Assembly (NCBI GenBank): GCA_964019165.1
Contig: OZ025282.1
Span: 9,582,229-9,646,228, forward strand
Direction of reading: 5' to 3'
DNA length: 64,000 nt
From: Mastigias papua
Lineage: Eukaryota; Cnidaria; Scyphozoa; Rhizostomeae; Mastigiidae
Shown: positions 1 through 12,365 of the stretch, piece by piece
Layout of the letters: each line of letters starts with the position of its first letter
Position numbering within the stretch: position 1 is the stretch's first letter
The notes under the pieces: model-generated
Databases searched by the model: none
The model's input: the letters and a program-made list of their open reading frames with translations, nothing else
What the model was told of the DNA's origin: nothing
Program-made: the position numbers and the translations under genes

Positions 1-149
1 TGGTGAAGCCTACTTCGTTACAACACAATTTTTAACGTAGGTTATAAAACAATTCTTAATTTTAAACGCGAAGTGGGCATTTTCACATTATCACCTAAAT
101 CTTTCTTTCACAGTACGATATCAACCTAACCAGCCTCCTTTTCAGATTG

Positions 150-3100
150 CTATAATAATCTTTCTGCTTGCACCATACGAACCTCTTTTTCCTCCGCAGC
201 AAGGTACCTCAATCTCATATGCTCTAACTCGCGTTCTTGCTGTTTCAGTCGCATCTTTGCCGCTATTTGCTCGTTTTGTTTCATTTTAGCGAGTTCCCTC
301 AATGCCTTCCCCCATTGTTGCTTATAATGGATTCTTGACTTTGAGACTTGTTCTAACTTTCTTTCCACGCCTGTCTATATTAAAGTAATGTTTGCGAAGT
401 AATGAAATATACTGCATAATTTTTTACTGTAAAACAGTCAAATCTAGACTCAGGTTTAATTTCTAAAATACCACATGACTACCAATTCTTGAGCCTAAAG
501 GTGCTTCTAGTAGGAGCAAGAAAATTGACCTTGTGAACGATATCTGACGCAGCACAAAGTCAAGCTCATTAATTACGTCCTCAGTATTCCACGGTGTATG
601 AAAACAACAACAAGAACAACAACAAACAGCGATAATACAAACAGCAAGAATATACAGAATATCAATGGATCTGGTAGTATGTTGCGTGGAGCTATAAAGT
701 TTTGAAACATTTAAATGATGCTGTAGCTCAATAATAAGAAATGATAGGACGTTCAAGAAGTAAAAAAAGAATTACTGGGGATATTTTCCTCACAGTGTGA
801 AAGGCTTGAATTGTATCAATATTTTATGCCAGGCAATCCCTCAATTTCATATAGTCATATTGGTAAGAAACTGAAAAGCAGTCTTAGGAAAAGAACACCT
901 ACACTAAACAGGCGTTCCTTCAGTATTCAAGTGCAGCATCTATAGTCCATCTTCACGCTATCAGGTGGTACAAATCTGATAACCATTCAATTAAGGTAGA
1001 TTCACTGAACGAACCGCAAAGATCATTCTACACTAGCAGCACAGTTAGCTTTAATGTATTATATCTTGGCATCGAATCGATGCACTTTAGGTAGCTTATT
1101 ACAAACAGCCAACTATACTTGCAATAACTACCTTTAATAAATCTTCTAATTAAGCGCAATTACCTTCTCTAATAGCGCTAAATTCAGTTCCGCTTGAAGT
1201 TTATTTTCCGGTCTGTTGAGCAGTTGGTCTTTAACTAGTACAATCTCATTCTCTTTATCATTGAATCGCTTCTCAGCAGCTTGCAGCTGCTCCTTGTAGC
1301 GCCTACACTGCTCCTTCATCTCTTCAAGTTTCATTCGCTCTAATTCAATTCTATGATCAAAATCTTCTTTCATGCGAGTTGACGCCTCACGGAGAAATAA
1401 CAACTTCTGCTCGTGCTCTCGAATCAAATCCGCCCTGAGTCGCTGAACCTCGGCCTCACTTGCAGCAACTTGCTTTTCTCGCCGTTCCAGGTCCGCAATC
1501 GTCTATAAAGACAAACCCATGAACAGTTGTGGGTGATTTGTCGTTAAACTGGCGGGATGGGTGAATGGAGCAGAAAATGGGAGTCTGAGGCGAAGCTCAG
1601 AGGAGCATATTTAGCGACAACGCCCCAAAATTCCATTGTACTCTGAAATTATTAGGGGACGGCCCAATCTCTCTCCCTAGTGTATGCTTCAATCAAAAGC
1701 AGTTTGTGGTTCCTAAGAATTTTAACTATCTGCAAGTCAACATTCCTTCTGATATTGAATGGTGTACGGGTCAGGCATTGGGGGAATTATCGTAGCTACT
1801 GTCAATGACGCATATGAATGAACAAGAAAAAGGGTCTCAATCTTCAAGCATCACTTCAGCATGTCTAGTATTACTAGAACTTCGAGAGCTACGAAACTCT
1901 GAAATGATAGATAGACAAAAACCTTGTGATGCCTACAATGCATTAACAGTTATCTGAAAGGTCAGGTTCATCAGTGCTAACTACATGGTGCGAGAATCAA
2001 GCAACATACCATTCGCATCTTCTCTTCTAGTTTAGTATATTCATCGACTTTGCGTTGAAATATTAATTCCCGTTCTTTGTCTCTCTTCTTCCACTCTTCA
2101 GCCAGTGTTTGCATGAGATTCTTCTCTTTCTCTTGCAACTGAATCAAGGAATATGTACACAGAAAGAATCCAGTTAAACAGTCATATTATGAAGCAAAAT
2201 GCACAGGAAATCTATCACTCTATAATAAAAAATATATCTAAAATCAATCTATCCTCTTGTTGAGGTACTCTTCTGGTCGAACATCCAAGTGATCAATGTG
2301 CCACAAATTGTGCACAAACTATCAATTTAATTTTGTTTTCGACCAGAGGGGTACCTAAAAGGCCAGGGGGTAGTCATGATATTCTGCACCCCCTGGTATC
2401 GTCCTTGTAGTATTGTAAAGTAGCTTGTCAAGTGGTAACTTGTTAATGTAATGTCTTATACGTCTAGAAAAAAATTTATCACTCTAAATTAGCAAACATG
2501 AAATATCATCAGCTAATAATGGATATGTATTTCCTGATAATGATATTTAGTCAGATATAAGGTATTAGCTATCAACCATCGATGGGATTATTGAGAGAAA
2601 TATACCATTGTTTTGAAAACTTCCTCTTGGTGCTCCTTCCAAAGTTCTAACTCAATTGCTGCTTTGTATTCTGGAAGCTCACGCGGTTGCTCTTCCTGGC
2701 GTGGACTAGCATGATGCCGCTTCTTGCTCGAAGGTGACGACTGAGAAGCCTTTTTTGACTGTGCATAAAGTTCAGATGTCTCTGATGCGGTATTATCAGT
2801 TAGCGATGCACTAATCAAAGACTGCAAAGGAAAGAGAAACATATATATACAGTTTAAGTCTTGTACACAACCAAAAACAGTAACACATGTACAGTAAAAA
2901 CGTGAAATTCTACTCGATTGTAATCGTACATCTTTTAAAGCAAGTTGAAATATTAGAAGAGCTAGCGTGTAATTACTACGTAAACTTGTTTCTGACACAG
3001 CTCTGTGTCAGACTTATTGTAGCTACGCTTAGCTTTTCTCGATATTTTACCCTAAAATTCTGCTTATTCCAATGTTTATATTTCTATTTAATTCAGGGTA

Positions 3101-6100
3101 AAGAACATGCTCACATGCCTCCAATCGACAGTCAGCTCAAATTCGACAGTCCAGGATACGCTTACGTAAGCTCTTTGATTTTATGGATAAGTTAATGTTT
3201 GACTGAACTTCAGGTGTTTCCTTAGCTGCAAGAATCGCTTTTTCTTGTAGCTCAACAACCTAGTACGCTTTTGACTTTGGATGGAATATCAATTTTGGCA
3301 ATTTTGGAAATTTTCTTAGTATTACACGATCGGTTAGCACTATGCTTAGCATTATGTCTAATTGTTCTCCAGTTTTATTCTAACTATGCTTAAAGCGGTT
3401 ATAACTACGAAAAAATTAGTGTACAGCTACTTAATATTTAAAGATTGCTGCATTTAGATGGGTAGAGACCGTTATCATTTAATATTTAAGGTATAAATCA
3501 CGACTTTTGCTCTACAGAGAAAAAAAGACCCTGCACAATAATTTTTGGCTGTAGTGAATGACTGATGTTAGAGGCTACAACACACTATGGATTGGAAACT
3601 CGTATTTAATTCACAATCAAACATGAAATTTGATTCATATACCTGTGTAGTACCAATTCCCGGAGGCATTTGGTGACTTTTGATTGGGCCAAAGTCTTCT
3701 AGCCCAAGAACAACATGTAACAAACCGACTTTGCGTCGAAAACTAGAGATGAGCAAACATAGACATTATCATTATTAGTAATATTATCAATTTATTTACA
3801 GCAGGCAAGAATGCAATAGCTACAACAAAAAACCAATTTACGCCTACTATCTAACAAAGTGAAGAGAAATTAAGGAAAAATACCATAAGACAAAGTAAGT
3901 AGCTAGAGATACATGTACAGAAATTTACAATGTTTACAATGTCTAAATATGATCCACGCTTTACAGTTAAGTGCATGTGCAAGGACCCAATCTGAGCTAT
4001 GAAAGGTCGGCATATTCTGCAGCTACATTCCTCTCCAAACATGTTTGATTTGATTGAAAAGTTTCATAATTCATCAGTGAACAATTAGTAATCTTAAAGT
4101 GAATTGAAGAACACAAAATATCGAACTAGTTTATGTACAATGTCAATTGCTAATTTTCATAACGATACAACAACCAACTCACCTGTCAGGTGAAACTATA
4201 TGCAAAACTTGGCTGTGTATTTGACGATGACCTCTCTCCTGAAGATAAATCACACGAAAGAAACTAAAATCAAGTAGCAACAATAAAGATAACTGCCGTA
4301 AACCATTGATGGCTACCTGGAAAACCGAGGTATTAGGTACAGAACAATCAGAGTAAACGAAACAGAAAATAATATGACTACACAGTGTCTACATGCTTTC
4401 AACCAATTACATTTCTTAGCACGCTCTACGTTCTATTTCACGATGTTTCAAGATTTCTTTGCCAAGAGTGCCTCACGAGCAGAATGAAATGCTCTTTGAA
4501 AGGGTCGAGGAATTCAGCTTATCGTGAAATGGATACAACACTAAGCACAGCGAGGATGGGCATTCAAATATCACCAAAATCCAGTTGTAATAAATATTGA
4601 TAGTTGTCACCGATTTCGCAAAAACATTCCTCCTGAGTTTCTCATTTCAGAATTAGGCAATTTCTATAATTAAATGGTCAAAGACAACTGAAAAAAGTTC
4701 CTGAAAAAACAACTGAAAAACAGGTTCCTTATGTAACATAGAGAATAATACTTTTAGGTGCATGATTCTGCATGACTATATAAAGCAATGAGAAACGCTG
4801 TTATGGAAATACCTGAACATAAACTTTCTCAGCAGCAAAAACTGAAGAAAGGTTGACTTCTGCAACGCCCAAAAGAGCATCTTTACGGCTCAGTTCTCTA
4901 CACCACACTTCGACGAATAAAGGGATTCTATGAATGAATTCGCATTAAGAGTTACATCAAATGGAAAATTAGACACAAAGTTTTAGAGAGAGGTATAGTA
5001 TGTTACCCAGTGAAGCTACGACCAGTTTGAGAAAAGATAGCTTTCATACAAAGTAAAACAGATTGATCGAATAATGCTCTGATAGACGTTGGAAGTTTCA
5101 AAATGGTAGCATACCAAATAAGAACAAAGGAAGACCACACTGCTGGCCAAATAGAGTTGGCAAGGTTCACACTGCATTCGTTTTTCACCCATCAAAGTGA
5201 AAATCAAACTCAGGAGATCCATGGTCAAATATTCTAAAAACAGTTTTCTCGAGTATTTGCCAAATGGGTATCACAAAAAATTTAAATGATCCATCAGCAA
5301 AAACTTCTGTTGAGAAGTGCAATAAGACAGATTTAGGCTAAACTCTTCACTACAACATCTGTTATCCAAATCAGAGCCTTTAGAACAGGAGAAATTGGCC
5401 TGTACTTCCGTGTTGTACAATAGTACAGGATATGCACAGGGGTTTATACCATTGTGTCAAGTAGCATCCCATCATCTTATCACTGGAGCAAAACTTTTAC
5501 ATGGCATAATCATGGAAAAGTCTGGAGAAATTAACATGCCAATCAGTAAGTGTGCTATTTAATACAATTCAATGCAATGCCCACTCACCTACTCAGGGTT
5601 TGCACTAGCACACTTTCGGTGGTTGCGAAATCAAATGCGCAAAAGGACTTAGGTAACAGCACCTCTGTATTCTTGCCAACCTCTATTGCTGGGCTCGTTA
5701 GAATTGGAGAAGAGCTGCCGAAGAATGGGTACGAATACCTAAGGAACAGAAAAAATTATTCGAACATTCGACTTGAATAAACAGATTGGATTCGATTGAA
5801 TACATTCGAGCTAATTTGACCAAATAGATTCGATTCGATTACAAAGATTCGAATTCAATCATATAAATATAAAGGTCCGAAGTTCGATTAGATAGATGAA
5901 AAGCTATTTGCGTACTACAATTCTTATTTTTCAAATAATTCCATTCAGTTACAAATATTCCATTCGATGAAATCGACTCAATATGAATAAACAGATATAG
6001 GAAACTGTCTGCCCGAATTACCAATCTGTTGCCCGACTGAGCTAGTGCCTTGCCGCATTCAGTGACAGCTATTTTCGAGCAAAACTATTGTTTTTACTGA

Positions 6101-9100
6101 AGAAATTGTCCGAATGAAATGGAGCTCTGCACAACTAGGGGGGCTGTAGCCCCCCAGCCCCACCTCCTACGCCTATAATTAGAATGCATAGATTCGCTTT
6201 GATTACAAGGGCTCGATTCGATTATATACTGTGGGTTCAATCATACTTCGCATGCCGACTGAAAGAGAGATATAAGATACATAGGACTAGAAAAAAGCTA
6301 AAGTTCTCATACCTACAAAAGCATTTAATAGTGTGCTCAATATTTAGGTTCTTCACACTTCTCAAATCAACCGAATAACAATAGTGCTTCGATTTGTCGG
6401 CTGATTTATCACTTGCTATAGCCCCCATTCTTGGTTTCGCTTCTTTAACAGTATCCACTCGGGCAAGACTATCCTCTGATACATCATCATCAAATTTCAG
6501 CGGCCGACTGGTTTTCGTACTAGGCTTCTCTTCCTTGTTTGACCGTCTCTCTCTATCACGTTGATCGCCACTGTTTGGAGTACTCTTTGCGCTGACTTCA
6601 GCTTTAGGAGAGGGGCTGAAAGGATGCTAGAATAAATATAGGAAGCATTAAATGAAAATTTAACACAAGTGCTAAATCTAAAGTCTAAGGCAGGCTAAAA
6701 GAAATAATTGAAATAGCTCAGGCGCTTCTAAAGTTGAAAGTAAGTCGACTATTTTCCTTCCGAAATCTCAATTTTATATGTAAAAGAAACAGTTTACAAA
6801 GCAAATTAGAAGCAAAACACTACAGCTACACACATCTGGGTATCGAATGGGCCACAAAGACTAGATGTTGAGTGTCGTACATTTAAAAATAAATCTACGA
6901 TGATTCTGTTTTTCACGTGAAAAAAGCTTAGCTTCTTCTATTGCTAACATACCTGTGCTATCTTGCAATCGCATCTTAAGACAAAAAAGAACTCAAAGGA
7001 AAAGAAATGGAAATGGCTACGCAAAAACTTTCAAAATTATACTGGGTAGTAGAACAGTTAAATATAGCCAAAAAGGAGACTCTGAAGGGGAGGAAGCTAC
7101 CATAAAATCATAGCACTGAGCTGGCTAATTGCATTAAGAGTTAAGCATTCCTCCAGCCAAAAATATACCCAAGCAATAGGACAAGATAGCTACAAGAATA
7201 TAACAATACACCCACAACTACATAATATGATATTCCCAGCAATCTAACAATATCTCTACAACACCGGAATAATGTGTCTACTACAACAAGACAATAAAAA
7301 ATGCTATTAGAAACAAGGATATACGGAACACGATGGTTGGTCCCTAGGTGCCATTGATGACGAAGGGCTAAAATGGAAGAATCAGGTTAACTCATTGACG
7401 GAAAAGCTTACAGGAGGTTCATCATCTTGAACAAAACTTAAGGATGTTTTTCCCCAGTCCAAACTATGCGATGTTTATCGTTTTCTCTTTGAGAGTCACC
7501 TACGCTACGGAAACGTAGCATGGGGAAGCACATCATCAGCTGAACTACAAACACTTCAGATTTTGCAAAATAGAGCCCTATCAATTATCGAAAGTGCAAG
7601 ATTTAAGACCCATAGCAAAGAAAATGGCTAAATGTTGAGAACATTATTGGCTTTGATCGTTCTGTGTTGGTGTGTAAGATTCTCAATAAGCTATGCTCTG
7701 AGAGCCTATGGAGTATGTCCCAACTTAGATCATCTTTATTCAGTTATAATAATTCTAGAAATGATGCAGGTCTGCCTATTCCAAAAGTAAAAGTTGAATT
7801 TTCCAAGACAGGATTTCAGTATGCTGGTATTAGAGCCTGGAATGATATGCCAATTTACATAAGGGAACTGTCATCGATAAGTCTATTTAAAAGCCACCTA
7901 AAAAGACATTTGATGAGCAATGAGAACTAATCTATGCCCCCTCAAAGAATGAATCCCTGTAACATCAGTGGCTTTATTCCTTTGATATTCCAATTGTAGT
8001 TAATTGTATGTAAGTAAGTATTTCTCAAAGGATATCGTTGTGAAAGAATTACTATTACTACTATTATTATTATTACTGGGCTCAGAGTCTACGATTCCAA
8101 ACGAAATTGAAAACTATTTCAGGTGTTATCAAAGAGAGGAAATTAAAATGTTCTGGCCACATAAAAAGATCATCAATGGGACTATCTAAACATATTCTAG
8201 AAGGCCGTGCCAATTGTGAAAGGAACCAAGGAAGAACAAAACGCTGCTGGCCAGGTGACATCAAGACCTGGATTGGAATATCATCTTGGGACTATAAATG
8301 TCGTTGTAATGGACGGAGGAAGATGGCAAAGTTTGTGTTATGACGTATCGTATTCTGTATAAAACGGAGAAAATGAGTGTTAATTATGGTAAGAGTAACT
8401 GTGTTCCCCTAGACGGAACCAAATTGGCTACAGGCCTGCCTTCACAGTGGAAACATGATATGCTATTTGCCCAATATGGCATATTCCATTTCTAGCCTCT
8501 CAGGTAATTATCTTTTAAACTTGGCAGAATGTGCAGATAACAGCAAGGTACAATCAAACCAACCTCAGGACGATATGCTTCACCTCCTCCTGCCAGAGCT
8601 GGACTCATTCCACTGTTCTCAGTTATTGCATTATATTCAGCCTCTAGTCTGAAGACAACAGAAATACCCAGCAGAGCCTGTTGTTGCTCTGGAGGGTGTG
8701 AGGGAGGGCTTGAGCCTGACAAGGTCAAGGGAAAGAGTCCTTCTATCTTTGATGACCTATCAAGTGCTGTATCATCCTTAACTATCGGCAATAATGAAAG
8801 TGTTGTTGTAGCAAGTGATGCCTCACCAGAGCAGAAGTGAAACTGCAAAAAATGAAATTGTACAATTCTTGTGGAAATAGAAGTATTGCTAATTCTAATT
8901 TGGATGCAGATCTTTCTACCTTTTTACTGATATTTTCCTGGATATTGCCCCCTGGAGTTGTGTTCGAATCATCAGAAGCTCTGCTCACGCACACCCTTTT
9001 CAAGTTTTATTACCTAATCCACTAATTCTATTGCACAACTCATCATTCATTCCTAGAACCTGTGCACTATGGAACGTTTTACCTTCCTAGTCCTTCACAG

Positions 9101-12100
9101 AGTCCTAAACTTGTCTTTTCAAATCGAATATAAACACAAGCTTGATCTTATCACCCTCTTTACCTAACCTGTCTTTCTTCCTTTGTTGGGGTTTTCTTTA
9201 GGCTTCAGGGTCTTTCCCTTCCACAAGGTACTAAAAAAGCTTAGGGAAATAGACAACTAAACAAAACACTAACCAAAATGAACATGCAATCAACACATCA
9301 AGAAATAATAGGTGTCCTATAACTCATCCATAATAAAAGAAGTTGCAAATATTAAAACAAATGCAAGCATACAGACTGAATGTTGTTCCTTTTAATATCC
9401 ATCAGCAAGTGTCAGATAATTCTACCAAGTCTTAAGTTAAATTAATTTGGAGGTGCTAATTAAAATTTTCTTTTCATGGGAAGGAAATGTGATAAAATAC
9501 GAAATAGATAATAGTGTAAAAAACTTGCCAGGCAATACACTTGCGGATGGAAACAGATTCCCTAGATGATAATGTCATCATATACAGGCCTCTTTGTAAG
9601 GGCTTTAGCAGGTGCACAGCTAATCACACACCATGTGGCAAAATGTCTCACCAAGGTGTGTGATTTATGCCCAATATCTATTGTCAAGATGTATGAACCT
9701 GGCTAATCTCAAGAATAAGGTGCATGATGAAACATACATCTCATCTTATCAAGGCTTGTGCTAGGGTGTGTATGTATGGGTTGCCATGGGTTCTAAACAG
9801 GGAGCCCTACATATACAAAAAATATTTATAGCTACACAGGGTGGTCAGGTATTACCTTTTCCAAGATCCTACATCAAACATTCTGTTGACATACAATGTT
9901 TAATATTATCTAATATCCTAATGAGTTATGGTAGTACAATAGTAAAAAATTTACAAACTGTTTATCAATTTCTAAGCAAAAAGCTAGCTAGAATTGCCAA
10001 GAAATTCCAGTTCAAAGGCCTGCCATATACAAAGTGGCAGCATTGTCTACTTGATAATAGTTCTACAATGATGGTTTATCTCCACTTGCTGATAGAAAGA
10101 AAAACAGGAGTATAAAATGTGCTTACCTTAAGAGAAGGATTCTTCTGAAAAAACATCTTCAGTGTTCCACTGTTTGAAAGTATTCTAACAGAGGCTCGTT
10201 CAGGTGCAAAATTTGGATTTATGACATCTTGAAATGGTTCACTTGATACATCATTGCCAAGAAGTTTGTAGAAGAAGTAGAATCCATCTTGGGGTTTAAT
10301 GTTCATATTGGATGGGATCAGCTTCAAATAATGATATAAGCAGCTTTAAGGTAACTTTCACTATATTGTTTCTGTAAATCTCTATTATATTCATATCTCA
10401 GTTATAGGTCATTTTATAATGGAAAATCAAAAAATCTACTATTGCAATAACACTGTAAGACTAAAGTATGCATGAAGCTGTACATTCAATTAGGTGGTGG
10501 GTCTAGTTCCTATTAACAGTACAAACATGGAAACAGAAACTAAAACATAAAGAAACAGATAAGGGTTGTCTTTATTTGAATTAAAGTGGAAATATATTGA
10601 CATCAAATTAGTTCATATATACCTTTGCCAAATTTTTAGCAGCTGCAATTGTTACAGACAAGCAGAAAATATGAGTTGCCTCAGCTTTATCTCCAATCAA
10701 AAAATGACCCTCACTGTCATCCAGAATTGGCTGCAGTTCATCTTTGCTCTCAAATCTGTTGATTGCAGGCTTTTCTGAACAAGGGAAATGGTATTCTCAT
10801 TAACTAATTAGAAGCACTTGAAAACACACAATATACACCAAATTTTGGCAAAAACTATAATTGAAGGATATCACATCTAGATCTTTGCCTGAAGTTACAA
10901 AATAAATAGTGCTAACCAGGCCTCTTGTAAATATACTAACAGGTACATGGCCAATAGTGTGCTTTGTGGTGGAAGTTTACATCAAGGCACACAATTTCAG
11001 GTCCTTCCATGAGATGCGTGCAATCAGACATAAGTGCACAGGACTGTGCCCAGCTCAGTTCACAAGCTAAATTTGTTACTTGCACTAGCTTTATCAAAAA
11101 TAAACATCCAAGTACTAAGGAAAGCTCTAACAATTGAGTGCTTATTGTGTAAACAATCCCATGAATGAGAATGGCAACATAAGTCTAATTTACTCATTGA
11201 AAGGCCTGCAATCTATGTCCAGGATTTATTGCCAAGGCATGTGATCTGGTCAAATGTCAACAATGAGCTTGCCTCAAAAAAGGCTCATGCCAAGGTGAGA
11301 GTGAGGTACCTTAAATGGACAGGCCTACTAACATACTTCAAAATATAATGAAGCATGCAAAATCTCATAAATCTAACAAATGTTATATTGTCATTATCAA
11401 AACATCTGCCATAGATCTGTGAAAGGATAGAACAAATCTAGTTCATTTGAAATTGGGATGAGCATGCAACATGACATCTTTAGAACAAGGTCTTACACTA
11501 TCCTAAGCATCTCTGGAATACTAATACACTGCTCTTGAAGCCTGGAGACAAGCATGGATAAGTTAGAAAATGCATAAGCCTTTAAGGAATTCAATCTGCT
11601 GTCTACCAATACACAATCACATCAAAACTTGCCAAAAATATAATAACGATGACTGGATAAAACTGTGGGCAAAAATAAGAGCTCAGTATTCAAATCACTA
11701 CACTATTTGCAGCTGACCTTCTGTTGCTGGTGGCACAACCTTCAAGTTATCATCTTCCAGATTCAAAATCACTCTTAATTCTGGTTTTAGTCCATGATAT
11801 TTTGAGTTAAGAAGGGCAAACCAGGTAGGTTTCTGCAAAGAGACCCATTTGTTAGCATATTACAGCATACAAACTCTATTATGATAGCACTGCTAATTTG
11901 CACTCATCACACAAGATTACACAAATGTAAGAAAATTGTCCATTGACTAAACCAGAGCAATAAAAGAGTGCATAGTAAAAAACACTCCCCAAAATGTTTA
12001 ATGCTCCTTTTGCAATATCCATTCTCATATACACCCATCCTCCGATTCAAGTAGTACACAAAACCCCCTCCTAACCAACAAACAAAAATTATTACTCTTA

Positions 12101-12185
12101 TGCTGTCCAATATATGGAGATTAGCTCAGAGGAAACCAGGCAAAATTCCACACACACATGCATGAGTGCACAAACGCACATGCAT

Positions 12186-12221
<36 letters not shown>

Positions 12222-12308
12222 ACACACATACACACACACACATACACACACACACATACACACACACAAACAAACACACACACACACACATACACACAAA
12301 CAAACAAA

Positions 12309-12365
<57 letters not shown>

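Noticed and set aside
9768..10115. 115-codon plus-strand frame antisense to CEP120
   Set aside because: It lies mostly in an intron, has no domain, and its 3' end abuts the real exon at 10127-10321 on the other strand.
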